From Lentibacter sp. (GTDB taxonomy: Bacteria > Pseudomonadota > Alphaproteobacteria > Rhodobacterales > Rhodobacteraceae), in assembly GCA_016744435.1 (NCBI GenBank), contig JADGEJ010000021.1:1-63423 (forward strand): DNA of 63,423 nt, in the 5' to 3' direction. The translations under genes and the position numbers were made by a program. Below are positions 8,089 through 17,938 of this stretch, piece by piece. How positions within the stretch are numbered: the stretch's first letter is position 1; each line of letters begins with the position of its first letter. The notes beneath the pieces were generated by a model. That model had not been told where the DNA came from. It made no database searches and saw nothing but the letters and a program-made list of their open reading frames with translations.

Positions 8089-8898
8089 ATGGTGCCACCC
8101 GAAACTGATGTTGTTGACCCGGTTGTTTTACGGAGCGTCTTTGGGGCGAACCTTCGCAAACTTGCTGGCCGATATCCTTCGGTGGCGGGGTTGTGTCGGG
8201 AATTGGGAATCAACCGAACCCAGTTTAACCGCTATCTCTCTGCCGAAAGTTTCCCACGTCCGGACGTTCTCCACAGAATTTGCACCTTCTTCAAAGTCGA
8301 TGCACGCATCTTGCTTGAGCCGGTTGACGGGCTTATCTCCCAGTCCCAGGACATCTTTCGCCACCCTGTCGTCGAAGAGTTTTTGGGAAAGACAGGCAGC
8401 ATCGTGACCGAGAATGACTTCCCGAGCGGTCTCTATCGCTTTAGCCGACCTAGCTTTATGGACGAAACCCAGTTTGTTCTGGGCTTGCTCTATGTATTCC
8501 GGCGCGACGAAAAAACCTTTGTGCGCAGCTTTGAAGCTAGACAGGCCATGCACGAACAGGGCCTCGCCGACACAGTCATCAACCGAGAGATCAGAGGCGC
8601 AGTCCTCAAGCAAGAGCAAGGCATTGCTGTGCTTGCGGCGCGGCGCAATAGCACCACGTGCTCTTTCAGTTTTCTATCGCGCATCGCCTCTTTTCAGAAC
8701 AACTTCTGGGAAGGTTATGCCGCAAGAACGATCTCTGAGAGCCTGAACGGCCAGCGCGTTGTGCGCATGGTATTTGAGCATGTAACCGGCAATACCAATG
8801 CCATTTTAGCTGCGGCACGCCAAGCGGGCCTGTGCACCCATGAAGACTTGCCCCCCTACCATGCGCGCTTACTGCGTCTGGGCCAACTGTTCCGGTAA
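8089..8898 (+). CDS. XRE-family helix-turn-helix transcriptional regulator
   Basis: A 269-residue protein with an N-terminal Cro/C1-type helix-turn-helix (about residues 12-75: FGANLRKLAGRYPSVAGLCRELGINRTQFNRYLSAESFPRP, then ICTFFKVDARILL). A roughly 190-residue C-terminal domain of unknown function follows (FDETQFVLGLLYVFRR-like core). It resembles Rhodobacteraceae regulators with an XRE head and uncharacterised effector domain. Its last 30 bp overlap, tail to tail, the end of the convergent DUF2189 gene. Target unknown. Confidence 0.8.
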   Translation: MVPPETDVVDPVVLRSVFGANLRKLAGRYPSVAGLCRELGINRTQFNRYLSAESFPRPDVLHRICTFFKVDARILLEPVDGLISQSQDIFRHPVVEEFLGKTGSIVTENDFPSGLYRFSRPSFMDETQFVLGLLYVFRRDEKTFVRSFEARQAMHEQGLADTVINREIRGAVLKQEQGIAVLAARRNSTTCSFSFLSRIASFQNNFWEGYAARTISESLNGQRVVRMVFEHVTGNTNAILAAARQAGLCTHEDLPPYHARLLRLGQLFR

Positions 8899-9669
8899 TT
8901 CAGCCCCCACGATCGCGCCGCGGTAGAGGTGCCAACTCGCGTGCCCAAACAGCGGCAGAATTGCAAACAAGCCCAGAAACCCGGGAATCATCGACACAAA
9001 TGTTGTTCCCGCAATCAGTGCGCCCCAAAATAACATTGGAATAAAGTTTTGCTGAACGGCGGCGAAACTGGTGATCATCGCGGTTACAAAATCAACCTCC
9101 CGATCAAGCAGCATAGGCATTGAAAACACCGTGATCATGAACAACAGCAAGGCAAATGCTGCGCCCACGAGCGTGCCAACCGCAAGCATCGTCAGGCCGT
9201 TAGAAGTGAGATAAACCTCAAAAGACGAAGACACATTTGTCATCGTCGAAAGGCCCATAAAAAGCGCGAATATCATGTGGGCTATGAAAAACCAAAACAA
9301 GAACACCATCAGGATGATCACACAAAGCGAGGGCAGCTGGCGGCGGGTTTGGTGAAACACCACCGTGAAAATCTCGCTCACGTCCAGCGGCTCACCCTGC
9401 TCTAAGCGGTGGCTGGCTTCGTAAAGCGCTACAGCGGTAAACGGCCCGAAAAGCGGAAACCCGACAGCCGCAAACACGAGCCAATAGCTCTGCCCTGTGC
9501 GCACCGTCACCCAAGCCATTAGCAGCCCAAACAGCACGCAGATGCCCGCGACGATCATGCCATAAACAGGCGCTTTGCGCATGTCGTGCCAGCCTTTGGC
9601 CAAAGCTGATTTCATCTCTGAAAACCCGACTTTTCCGAGTTCCGGCGCGCCATGTTCTTTGGTTAGCAT
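8869..9669 (-). CDS. DUF2189 integral membrane protein
   Basis: A 266-residue protein with about five to six hydrophobic segments (e.g. MIVAGICVLFGLLMAWVTV, SLCVIILMVFLFWFFIAHMI, AFALLLFMITVFSMPML, FLGLFAILPLFGHASWHLY). It carries the pattern of the DUF2189 family, found widely in alphaproteobacteria and sometimes annotated near cytochrome oxidase genes. The role is unknown. An AAGGG ribosome site lies upstream of the ATG. It overlaps the XRE gene end by 30 bp. Confidence 0.85.
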   Translation of the reverse strand: MLTKEHGAPELGKVGFSEMKSALAKGWHDMRKAPVYGMIVAGICVLFGLLMAWVTVRTGQSYWLVFAAVGFPLFGPFTAVALYEASHRLEQGEPLDVSEIFTVVFHQTRRQLPSLCVIILMVFLFWFFIAHMIFALFMGLSTMTNVSSSFEVYLTSNGLTMLAVGTLVGAAFALLLFMITVFSMPMLLDREVDFVTAMITSFAAVQQNFIPMLFWGALIAGTTFVSMIPGFLGLFAILPLFGHASWHLYRGAIVGAELPEQLAQTQ

Positions 9670-9879
9670 GTGTTTTTCCCTTTTCGCCTATCAGACGCAA
9701 TCGAGCCGATAAAATCAAGCAAAGCATTGGGTGGGTGCAACAGGAGGCGTAGAAACACAAAATATACATATGTTTCAGCAGCATACCCCATAATACCACA
9801 AAGGCGTGCACAGCCTGTTAGGGCTACGTTCAACGTGGTAAATTGGGTAACGTGGCCCACAATCGACTGTGCCTATGGC

Positions 9880-9923
9880 GTACATACCGCAGTGCATACG
9901 GCAGTGCATAATGGATGCATACA
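9880..9923. repeat. 12-bp tandem array in intergenic region
   Basis: TACATAC-like and TGCATA cores begin at 9881, 9893, 9905 and 9916 (steps of 12, 12 and 11 bp). The best two units read gcagtgcatacg and gcagtgcataat. The core is the same as in the array at 4629-4676. The array lies in the roughly 300-bp interval 9670-9970, which has no gene, between the DUF2189 gene and the end of the amidase gene. An 8-bp inverted repeat CGTTAACC (9930-9937) / GGTTAACG (9953-9960) follows immediately. Confidence 0.6.
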
Positions 9924-9970
9924 GTTTCTCGTTAACCTTTAGGGTCAAAACGGGTTAACGCAGCGCTCGC

Positions 9971-11383
9971 TCATGCAAGCGATGGGCGGACATCAGAATG
10001 TTTGTAAGCCGCGTGCCAAGCCTGCCCGATCTGCATCAGAGCGCCGTCGGAGTTGCGCGGGCCAAACACTTGCAAGCCAGCGGGCAAACCCGTGCTTGAA
10101 AGATCAATCGGCAGGTTGATGCAGGGCAGCCCGAGAAGGCCAATCGGCGTCACGATCTGCATCCAACGGTGGTAAGTGTCCATCGTCTGGCCAGCGATCT
10201 CTGTCGGATAGGCCCACTCTTTGGGGAACGGGTAAAGCTGCGTCGTGGGCAGGATAAGGGCATCGTAGGTTTTGAAAAGCTCCGCGCAGGCCGTAAACCA
10301 CTGCGAGCGGATAACACTGGCGCGGTGCACGTCCATCGCCGAATAGGCCAGCCCACGCTCTATCTCCCAGATCGCTTCAGGCTTGAGCAAGGCGCGCTCT
10401 GTGGCGTGGTTGTAGGGCGCTTCCAGCCCTGCCCCGACTTGCCATGAGCGCAGAGTTGTCCAACTGTCCCAGATCGCCTCGGCGGAAAATGGCGGCGCGA
10501 CAGGCTCTACATTCAGGCCCAATGCCTCAAGCTGCGGAATGGCGGTTTCGGAATGCTCCATGAGGCCTGCTTCCATCGCGAATGCACCGCCCCAGTCACC
10601 CAGCCAGCCAATGCGGCGGTTCTTCACAGACGTATCCAAGCTCGGCAAAGTCGGCGCGACGCTGGCACCGTGCGGTTGCCGCGGATCAAGCCCAGTCTGC
10701 GTGTCGAGCAGCGCCGCCAAGTCAGCAGGGTTGCGCGCCATCGGGCCCAGAGTTGCCAGTTGATGGAGGAAAGTGTCGCCCGATGCCTCGGCGGGCACGC
10801 GGCCAAATGTGGGGCGAAAGCCGTAAACGTTGTTCCAGGCCGCAGGGTTGCGCAGACTGCCCATCATGTCGGAGCCGTCCGCCACGCTGAGCATGCGGGA
10901 GGCCAGTGCCGCCGCCGCGCCGCCAGACGAGCCTCCGGCTGAAAGCGCGGTATCGTAGGGGTTTGATGTGACGCCAAACACTGTGTTGAATGTATGCGAG
11001 CCAAGGCCCGCTTCCGGCGTGTTTGTCTTGCCGATAACCAGCGCGCCCGCATCGCGCATGCGCGCGACCATCAGATCATCTTCCACGGCGATGTTATCTT
11101 TGTGGATCGGGCTGCCCATGGTTGTTGTGAGCCCCTTGGCGTTGGCAAGATCCTTCACAGCCATCGGGATGCCGTGCAGCCAGCCTTTGCTTGGGGCGTT
11201 GTCGGCGGCTTCAGCCTCGGCGAGCAGCTCGGCCTCGTCGCGCAAAGACACGATCGCGTTGGTGCTTGGGTTGCATTTGCTGATCTGTTCAAGCGTGGCT
11301 TGCATAAGCTCGCGCGCGCTGAGGCTTTTGCCGGCGATCGCTTCGGACTGCTCAAGTGCCGTCATGTTGGTGATGTCTGGCAT
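9971..11383 (-). CDS. Amidase-signature family hydrolase
   Basis: About 470 residues with the amidase-signature Ser-cisSer-Lys triad: Lys77 in GIPMAVKDLA, cis-Ser152 in the GGSSGG loop, and nucleophile Ser176 in GSDMMGSLRNP. Such enzymes hydrolyse carboxamides or carbamates; without GatB/GatC neighbours this is not the tRNA amidotransferase. The ATG at 11383 is preceded by AGGGAG and is preferred to an upstream in-frame start that adds 17 atypical residues. It stands alone. Substrate unknown. Confidence 0.9.
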   Translation of the reverse strand: MPDITNMTALEQSEAIAGKSLSARELMQATLEQISKCNPSTNAIVSLRDEAELLAEAEAADNAPSKGWLHGIPMAVKDLANAKGLTTTMGSPIHKDNIAVEDDLMVARMRDAGALVIGKTNTPEAGLGSHTFNTVFGVTSNPYDTALSAGGSSGGAAAALASRMLSVADGSDMMGSLRNPAAWNNVYGFRPTFGRVPAEASGDTFLHQLATLGPMARNPADLAALLDTQTGLDPRQPHGASVAPTLPSLDTSVKNRRIGWLGDWGGAFAMEAGLMEHSETAIPQLEALGLNVEPVAPPFSAEAIWDSWTTLRSWQVGAGLEAPYNHATERALLKPEAIWEIERGLAYSAMDVHRASVIRSQWFTACAELFKTYDALILPTTQLYPFPKEWAYPTEIAGQTMDTYHRWMQIVTPIGLLGLPCINLPIDLSSTGLPAGLQVFGPRNSDGALMQIGQAWHAAYKHSDVRPSLA

Positions 11384-11470
11384 AGTGACGCTCCCTATTG
11401 GCGTTATGCTGCCGTGCGTGGGAAGTGAGTGCAAGACTATTTCACGTTAAGCTGCGCTTAACGCGACCAA

Positions 11471-11517
11471 CTGGGGGCCAGCCCCCAGACCCCCGGGATA
11501 TTTCTGGAAAGAAAAAG
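11471..11517. repeat. Hairpin plus GGGATATTT intergenic motif
   Basis: The arms CTGGGGG (11471-11477) and CCCCCAG (11482-11488) are followed by gggatatttctggaaagaaa. Related motifs (GG-ATATTT-n-CCAAGAAG on the minus strand) occur at 16681-16700 and 45717-45735. In my knowledge this GC-rich-hairpin-plus-ATATTT pattern is a common short interspersed motif of Rhodobacteraceae intergenic DNA. Confidence 0.5.
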
Positions 11518-11556
11518 CTGAGCCGGTCGGAAAGTGAGGCGCAGATGGTGCTTGGC

Positions 11557-12684
11557 CTAGGTGTCGCTCTGGGCTTGATCACGGGATTTTCCGGCAACTC
11601 CGAGGGCCAGTGTTGCGCCCATGAAACCGTCAAGGTCTCCGTCGAGGACACCTTTGGTGTCTGACGTTTCGTAGTTTGTGCGCAGGTCTTTGACCATCTG
11701 GTAGGGTTGCAAAACATAGGAGCGTATCTGGTTGCCCCAACCTGCATCGCCTTTGTTTTCGTGCATTTCGTTGACGGCCTCATTGCGGCGGTCAAGCTCC
11801 ATTTGGTAGAGGCGCGATTTCAGCGCTTTCATGGCGATGTCGCGGTTTTGGTGCTGTGACTTTTCCGAGCTTGTGACCACGATGCCTGTCGGCGCGTGGG
11901 TGATGCGCACGGCGGAATCGGTGGTGTTAACGTGCTGCCCGCCAGCCCCTGAGGAGCGGTAGGTGTCGATGCGGATATCGGCGGGGTTCACTTCAATTTC
12001 GATGTTGTCATCAACCACTGGATAGACGCCAACAGACGTGAAGGAAGTGTGGCGCTTGGCCGCGCTGTCAAACGGGGAAATGCGCACCAGCCGGTGCACG
12101 CCGCTTTCGGACTTCAGCCAGCCATAGGCGTTGTGGCCCGATATTTTGTAGGTGGCTGACTTGATGCCTGCCTCTTCGCCGCGTGATTCTGATTGGAGCT
12201 CAACTTTGTAACCCGACTTCTCGGCCCAGCGGATATACATCCGCGCCAGCATCGAGGCCCAGTCACAGCTTTCAGTGCCGCCCGCGCCTGAGTTGATCTC
12301 AAGGAAAGTATCGTTGCTGTCGGCCTCGCCATCGAGCAGAGCCTCAAGCTCTTTCGCGGCGGCTTTCTTAGCGAGTTTGATGATCGCCTGCTCGGCTTCG
12401 GCAACAACTTCAGCGTCATCTTCCATCTCGCCGAGTTCAATCAGCTCGATGTTGTCTTCGATGTCTTGCTTGATGGAGTTGTGAGTCTCGAGCGCGTCGA
12501 CAAGCATCTGCCTGTCGCGCATCAGTTTTTGCGCTTTGGTGGGGTCGTCCCACAATGTCGGGTCTTCAACGCGCGCGTTAAACTCTTCAAGACGGTGCTG
12601 GGCGGTGTCCCAATCCATCCGCTGGCGCAAAAGGTCCAGTGACTTTTCGATATCGGCAGCGTGGCTCTGAATTTCGGCGCGCAT
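11557..12684 (-). CDS. prfB: Peptide chain release factor 2
   Basis: A 375-residue class I release factor that reads UGA and UAA. The codon-recognition segment contains the RF2-type SPF tripeptide ([10 protein letters not shown]), and peptidyl-tRNA hydrolysis is by the GGQ loop ([13 protein letters not shown]). Unlike the E. coli gene, the frame runs unbroken from the ATG; no internal UGA frameshift site near codon 25 is present, so autoregulatory frameshifting is absent. Length is normal. Confidence 0.97.
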   Translation of the reverse strand: MRAEIQSHAADIEKSLDLLRQRMDWDTAQHRLEEFNARVEDPTLWDDPTKAQKLMRDRQMLVDALETHNSIKQDIEDNIELIELGEMEDDAEVVAEAEQAIIKLAKKAAAKELEALLDGEADSNDTFLEINSGAGGTESCDWASMLARMYIRWAEKSGYKVELQSESRGEEAGIKSATYKISGHNAYGWLKSESGVHRLVRISPFDSAAKRHTSFTSVGVYPVVDDNIEIEVNPADIRIDTYRSSGAGGQHVNTTDSAVRITHAPTGIVVTSSEKSQHQNRDIAMKALKSRLYQMELDRRNEAVNEMHENKGDAGWGNQIRSYVLQPYQMVKDLRTNYETSDTKGVLDGDLDGFMGATLALGVAGKSRDQAQSDT

Positions 12685-12744
12685 GGGGTGTTCCTAGCTG
12701 TCTGGTTGCAAGGGTGATACCCTAGCCGCAAGGCAGCGACAAGA

Positions 12745-15267
12745 TCAGTAGAGCCCGCCCGAGCTTAGCGTGCCAAAGCCCGCTTTCGGCCCAACGATGG
12801 CTTTCTTACCAGTTGAAGTTGTCACTTGCTTGGCCCCGCCCGTTTCTTTGTAGAGCGGCAGGTTTTCCCCCATTGCAAAACCGCCATCAAAGGTGATGCC
12901 GAAAATGCCTTCGTTGATCTCACCATCGCGGAAGCACTCAGAGACAACACGGTCGCCAGATGCGCTGTCAGACAGGCGCGCGCCAGTGAAGCGGTCGATC
13001 TTGATGAACACGCAGTTCTCGGGCACGCGGAACTTGCCAGCGCCGTATTTCTTAACTGCTTTGCTCATGAACCGTTGGAAAACAGGCCCACACATGCCGC
13101 CGCCTGAAGCGCCTTTGCCAAGGCTGCGCGGGTTGTCATAGCCAATGTAGCAGCCCGCAACGATATTGTTGGTAAAGCCGATGAACCAGACATCTTTGGC
13201 GTCATTCGTTGTGCCTGTTTTGCCCGCGACGGGCACCCCGAGATTTACGCTCTTGCGGGCCGTGCCCCGCTCGACAACGCCACGCATCATCGAGGTCAGC
13301 TGGTAAGCTGTCACAGCGTTCATCACGCGTTCGCGGTTAGAGGTAATCCTTGGGCTGCGCTCGCGCGGCACCGTAGGGTCGGCGCATTCCGGGCACAACC
13401 GCACATCATGACGATAAACTGTTTTGCCATAGCGGTCTTGGACGCGGTCAATCAGCGTTGGCTCAACCCGTTCACCGCCGTTGGCAAACATCGCATAGGC
13501 AGAGACCATCTTGTAAAGCGTGGTCTCTTCCGAACCCAGCGAGTTGGCCAAAAAGCGGCCCATGTTGTTGTAGACGCCAAAGCGCTCGGCGTAATCGGCG
13601 ACAACATCCATACCAACTTCTTCGGCCAAACGAATGGTCATCAGGTTGCGTGATCGCTCGATGCCGGTGCGCAAAGGTGTTGGGCCATAAAACCGGTTTG
13701 ACGAGTTGCGCGGCCGCCAAAGCCCTTGCGGTGTGTTGATCTCGATCGGCGCGTCGACAACGATCGTCGCAGGGGTATAGCCGCTGTCGAGCGCTGAAGC
13801 ATAGACAAACGGCTTGAACGAAGAGCCCGGCTGGCGGCGTGCTTGTGTGGCCCGGTTAAACACCGAGTGCTGGTAGCTAAAGCCGCCCTGCATCGCGATA
13901 ACACGGCCTGTGTTCACATCCATCGCCATGAAGCCGCCCTGCACTTTTGGCACTTGGCGCAAGGTCCAGCGAATGAAGTCGCCCTTGCCATTGTCGCCGC
14001 TCGTCATCCGGCGCACGAACACAACATCACCGCGCTTGAAGTTGTCGGCAAAGCCGCCCTTCATCCACGAAATGTCTTTGCGCGGCACGACATGCGGCTG
14101 GGCTTCGGTTTCTGTTACGCCCTCGATACCGAGGCGCAGGCGGTTGTCCTCAACGGCGAGCACGACAGCCGGAAACCACTGGCTTTCCAGTTTAATGTCC
14201 CGCGGCACATTGGTTGCTGCCAAAGCTGCGCGCCATGCTTCTTCGCTATCAAGGCTGGCCAAATCAACGGTTTTCTTGGTGCCGTTCCAACGCCTTAGGC
14301 CCCTGTCATATTGCTCAAGCTGGCGCTGTAGCGCGTTCGCCGCAAGCGCTTGCATGTCAGGTTCAATCGTGGCGCGCACTGTCATGCCGCCGGTGAAAAA
14401 CTCTTCTTCGCCAAAGTCTTTTGACAGTTGGCGGCGGATTTCATCGGTAAAGTAGTCGCGCGGTGGCAGAGCGTTTTTGAACGGCTCGAAGTCACCGTTT
14501 TGCACCGAGCGCAGCGGCATTGCTTTCTCTGATTCATAGCGGGCCTGGCTGATGTAGCCATTCTCTTTCATCTCGCGCAAGATCTCGTTGCGGCGTGCTT
14601 TCAGCTTCTCTTTGCGGCGCACAGGGTGGTAGTTTGATGGCCCCTTTGGCAGTGAGGCCAGAAACGCCGCTTCATGCGGAGCCAACTCGCTCAGCGTTTT
14701 GTTAAAATAGACCTGCGCTGCAGCTGTGATGCCGTAGGAATTCTGGCCCAAGAAAATCTCGTTGAGGTAAAGCTCAAGGATTTGCTCCTTACCAAGCGTG
14801 CCTTCAAGGCGCGTCGCAAGGATGATCTCTTTAATCTTACGTTCAGCTTTTCTGTCGGCGGACAGCAGAAAGTTTTTCACAACCTGCTGGGTGATCGTGG
14901 AAGCACCACGCAGGCGCTTGCCTTTGAGCGCATCAACAGCCGCCGAGCCGATGCCTTCAACCGAATAGCCCTGGTGTGTGTAAAAAGTTTTGTCTTCCGC
15001 GCTGATGAAAGCATGTTTGATCAGGGCAGGAATTTCACCAGCAGGCGCAAACAGGCGCCGTTCTTTGGCAAACTCGTCCAGCATCCGCCCCTCGCCCGAA
15101 TAGATCCGGCTGATAGTTGGCGGTTGGTAGTTTGCAAGAATCTCATGGCTCGGCAGATCCTCACCATAGATGTAAAAAATCGCCCCGATAGACAGTGCGA
15201 CAGCCATCAGGCCCAGTGTGATAAGGCTGAACAAAGCCCCGAGAGTTGATAGGAAGAATCTTAGCAC
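12745..15267 (-). CDS. mrcA: Penicillin-binding protein 1A (bifunctional)
   Basis: An 840-residue class A PBP that polymerises and cross-links peptidoglycan in the periplasm. It has an N-terminal membrane anchor (about 10-34) and a GT51 glycosyltransferase domain with catalytic Glu91 in EDKTFYTHQG and the STITQQ motif near 123-128. An OB-like insert follows. The transpeptidase domain has SxxK at 482-485 (SSFK), SRN at 539-541 and KTG at 683-685. A CPEC pair near 625-628 may be a small structural loop. It lies head-to-tail behind the AmiC gene, giving a local cell-wall cluster. Confidence 0.96.
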   Translation of the reverse strand: MLRFFLSTLGALFSLITLGLMAVALSIGAIFYIYGEDLPSHEILANYQPPTISRIYSGEGRMLDEFAKERRLFAPAGEIPALIKHAFISAEDKTFYTHQGYSVEGIGSAAVDALKGKRLRGASTITQQVVKNFLLSADRKAERKIKEIILATRLEGTLGKEQILELYLNEIFLGQNSYGITAAAQVYFNKTLSELAPHEAAFLASLPKGPSNYHPVRRKEKLKARRNEILREMKENGYISQARYESEKAMPLRSVQNGDFEPFKNALPPRDYFTDEIRRQLSKDFGEEEFFTGGMTVRATIEPDMQALAANALQRQLEQYDRGLRRWNGTKKTVDLASLDSEEAWRAALAATNVPRDIKLESQWFPAVVLAVEDNRLRLGIEGVTETEAQPHVVPRKDISWMKGGFADNFKRGDVVFVRRMTSGDNGKGDFIRWTLRQVPKVQGGFMAMDVNTGRVIAMQGGFSYQHSVFNRATQARRQPGSSFKPFVYASALDSGYTPATIVVDAPIEINTPQGLWRPRNSSNRFYGPTPLRTGIERSRNLMTIRLAEEVGMDVVADYAERFGVYNNMGRFLANSLGSEETTLYKMVSAYAMFANGGERVEPTLIDRVQDRYGKTVYRHDVRLCPECADPTVPRERSPRITSNRERVMNAVTAYQLTSMMRGVVERGTARKSVNLGVPVAGKTGTTNDAKDVWFIGFTNNIVAGCYIGYDNPRSLGKGASGGGMCGPVFQRFMSKAVKKYGAGKFRVPENCVFIKIDRFTGARLSDSASGDRVVSECFRDGEINEGIFGITFDGGFAMGENLPLYKETGGAKQVTTSTGKKAIVGPKAGFGTLSSGGLY

Positions 15268-15394
15268 ATGTGCCCCCTGCTGCGCGTGCTTTGTATATAG
15301 GCGCTGCTTGGCGAAACGTCAAAATCACAAAGCGGGGAAGTTGGGCTATAATTCGCCAGTTTTGCACCTTTGGCTGGCAGGCGCGTGAGCGGGC

Positions 15395-16606
15395 TCATTG
15401 CCGCACCACTTTCGAGAACGCCTCATCCTGTATCACCCAAGCGATAATGCCATCCCGGATCGCCTCGGCCATGGTGCGGCGCCAGTCTGTGTTGGTTATA
15501 TTGGCAAAGTCGCGGTCACTCGACATAAACCCGATTTCCAACAAGACCGATGGAATATCAGCGGCTTTGAGCACCGAAAACGCCGCCGCACGGTGAGCGC
15601 GCCGGTTGAGCGGTGCGTTGCTGGCTTCAAGCCCCTCAATCAGCGCTTTGGCAAGCCTGTCAGAACGTGGCTGCGTTTCGGCGCGGGCTAGGTCAAGCAA
15701 GACATCAGCAACCACGTCGTCCTGTCCGCTCAGATCAACCCCTGAAAGCATATCAGCGCGGTCGTGGCGCTCTGCGAGCAAGGCGCTGGCTTCGTCAGAG
15801 GCGTCGTCAGAAAGCGTGTGGACTGTGGCGCCATGCGCGTGGCCGTGGCCTTGGCCGAGCGCATCGGCATGCAACGACAAGAACAGGCTCGCGCCCGCCT
15901 GATGCGCCATCGCAACCCGCCGCTCAAGTGAGACGAAGCTGTCGTCTTCGCGGGTGAGCAAAACGTCAACACCCTCGACGCGCCCCAGTGCATCGGCGAT
16001 TTCGCGCGCGAACTGCAACATAAGCGCCTTTTCCTCATGGCCATCGCGCGTCGCCCCCGGATCGATGCCACCATGGCCAGGGTCAAGCACGATCAAAACC
16101 CGAGACTTGTCTGGTTGCACTCGCGGCTTCTCAGCTTGCGGCCAGTTGCCTGTCTCGGGCGGCCCGGCTTTGGCCGCAAATGCCGCAGCGTCGGTGTGGC
16201 GCATAACAACCGACACCCGCGCGCCGCCAGCGTCACTGCGCGATGTAATGAGAGCGGTTTCCAGGCTCATCGGCGCGTCCAGATCAGCCACCAATCGCGA
16301 CCAGCCAGGCCTAAACCCACCAAAGCGCACCGCAGAAACGGCATCTGATTGCTCAAGCGCCTCTGCGTCAGCCCCCGCCCAGTCAACTTCCCGAAAGTCG
16401 ATAACAAGCCGTCGCGGGTTGTCCAGAGTAAACACCCGCATCGGAACCCCTTGGCTAAGGTTCAACGTCACCTCAAGCTGGCGCCCTCTGTCACGGATCA
16501 CGCTGCCTTCCGGCTCAAACCGCGCCAACCCGCTCAGCTCTTGGCTCAGCGCAGCACTGGCTCCGAAAAGAGCCCATAGGGTGAAAACCGCGAAAAGCCT
16601 GATCAT
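15395..16606 (-). CDS. N-acetylmuramoyl-L-alanine amidase, AmiC type
   Basis: A 403-residue exported zinc amidase that cleaves stem peptides from septal peptidoglycan. It has a signal peptide (about 1-22, ending ASAALSQ), an AMIN domain (about 25-130, targeting to the septum) and a C-terminal Amidase_3 domain. The zinc and catalytic residues are visible: His in DPGHGGIDPG, Glu in EEKALMLQFA, His in FLSLHADALG and the catalytic Glu in LLEIGFMSS. It sits directly upstream of the PBP1A gene on the same strand, so coordinated wall synthesis and remodelling is likely. Confidence 0.93.
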   Translation of the reverse strand: MIRLFAVFTLWALFGASAALSQELSGLARFEPEGSVIRDRGRQLEVTLNLSQGVPMRVFTLDNPRRLVIDFREVDWAGADAEALEQSDAVSAVRFGGFRPGWSRLVADLDAPMSLETALITSRSDAGGARVSVVMRHTDAAAFAAKAGPPETGNWPQAEKPRVQPDKSRVLIVLDPGHGGIDPGATRDGHEEKALMLQFAREIADALGRVEGVDVLLTREDDSFVSLERRVAMAHQAGASLFLSLHADALGQGHGHAHGATVHTLSDDASDEASALLAERHDRADMLSGVDLSGQDDVVADVLLDLARAETQPRSDRLAKALIEGLEASNAPLNRRAHRAAAFSVLKAADIPSVLLEIGFMSSDRDFANITNTDWRRTMAEAIRDGIIAWVIQDEAFSKVVRQ

Positions 16607-16680
16607 ATGCGCCGCTCGTTTGTCTTGTTTGTTTGCCCGATACTAGCGCAGCCCAGCAGGCTTGAAAATCACCCATGCAT

Positions 16681-16700
16681 CTTCTTGGCTCAAATATCCC
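16681..16700 (-). repeat. GGGATATTT...CCAAGAAG intergenic motif
   Basis: On the minus strand this reads gggatatttgagccaagaag, one of three related short motifs in the window (see 11471-11517 and 45717-45735). It lies between the aminotransferase and amidase genes. Confidence 0.5.
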
Positions 16701-16744
16701 AAAAACCGCGCGAGGGCGCAGCCCGAGCGCGTCGGTCGGACGCG

Positions 16745-17884
16745 TCAGCGTTCGAAAAACCTCTGCAACCGTCGCAAGCCTTCCTCGATCTCGCCAGTTG
16801 CGCGCGCATAAGACAGCCGCAGGGTTTGCCCCCCGCGGATCGGATCAAAGTCCAGCCCCGGCGTCACGGCAACACCCACTTCAGCCAAAATCTCTGACGC
16901 CAAAGCGCGGCTGTCGTTTGTGACATGGCTCACGTCAACATAGATGTAAAAAGCCCCGTCAGGTGGGGCGAAATTGCTCAAGCCCGCCTTTGGCAGCCCC
17001 TCAATCATCAGCTCGCGGTTCTTGCGGTAAACCTCAAGGTTGCCTTCAAGCTCCTCGTTGCAGTCCATCGCGGCCAAGGCAGCAATTTGGCTGGCGTGCG
17101 GCGCGCAGATAAACATGTTCTGCGCCAAGCGTTCAATCAGCCGGACATGCTCTTGTGGAACAACCATCCAGCCAACCCGCCAGCCTGTCATCGAGAAATA
17201 CTTGGAGAACGAGTTGATCACATAAACATCGTCTGAAAGCTCCAGCGCGCTGACGGCTTTGCCTTCATATTCAATGCCTTGGTAGATTTCATCCGAGATA
17301 AAACTTATGCCTTGCGCATTACAGGCATCAATCAGCTCCCGCATCGCTGCGCGGCACAGCATCGTGCCCGAAGGGTTGGCCGGTGACGCCACGAGCAGGC
17401 CGTCCAACGCCAACTCTGCAAAGTCGCTCGAGACTGGCTGAAACCGGTTTTCAGCGCTGGTTTGCAGGCCAACGGGCGTTACATCCAAAGCCTTAAGGAT
17501 TTGCCGATACGACGGGTAGCCTGGCTCTCCGACGCCCACTTTCGCGCCCGCATCAAACAGCGCTGTGAAGGCCAGTATGAAAGCACCAGATGAGCCCGGG
17601 GTGATCACCACTCGTGAAGGATCAATCTGCACCTCGTGCTTGTCAGCATAGTGCTGCGCCACGCGCGCACGCAACTCGGGCAGCCCGAGCGCAACAGAAT
17701 ATCCAAGCGGATCACGCTCCATGGCCTCTGCCAACGCCGCGCGCGCGCTCTCAGGTGCGGCGGTGCTCGGCTGGCCCACTTCCATGTGGATGATACTGCG
17801 CCCTGCCTCTTCGGCTTGGCGCGCTTCTTCCATGACATCCATCACAATGAAGGGATCAACGACACCACGGCTTGAGTTCTTCAT
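16745..17884 (-). CDS. PLP-dependent class I/II aminotransferase
   Basis: A 379-residue fold-type I aminotransferase. The PLP lysine is in the SFSKYFSMTGWRVGW segment, with SPANPSGTML upstream and the C-terminal Arg in LRLSYA. It resembles AspC-like alpha aminotransferases, but the amino-acid specificity cannot be assigned. It is divergent from the M48 protease gene with only about 50 bp between, so the promoters must overlap. Confidence 0.92.
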   Translation of the reverse strand: MKNSSRGVVDPFIVMDVMEEARQAEEAGRSIIHMEVGQPSTAAPESARAALAEAMERDPLGYSVALGLPELRARVAQHYADKHEVQIDPSRVVITPGSSGAFILAFTALFDAGAKVGVGEPGYPSYRQILKALDVTPVGLQTSAENRFQPVSSDFAELALDGLLVASPANPSGTMLCRAAMRELIDACNAQGISFISDEIYQGIEYEGKAVSALELSDDVYVINSFSKYFSMTGWRVGWMVVPQEHVRLIERLAQNMFICAPHASQIAALAAMDCNEELEGNLEVYRKNRELMIEGLPKAGLSNFAPPDGAFYIYVDVSHVTNDSRALASEILAEVGVAVTPGLDFDPIRGGQTLRLSYARATGEIEEGLRRLQRFFER

Positions 17885-17938
17885 AGTTTTATCCTTACTC
17901 TCTTTCGCAGAGTGATACGCGAAAGGCCCGCACCGTCA

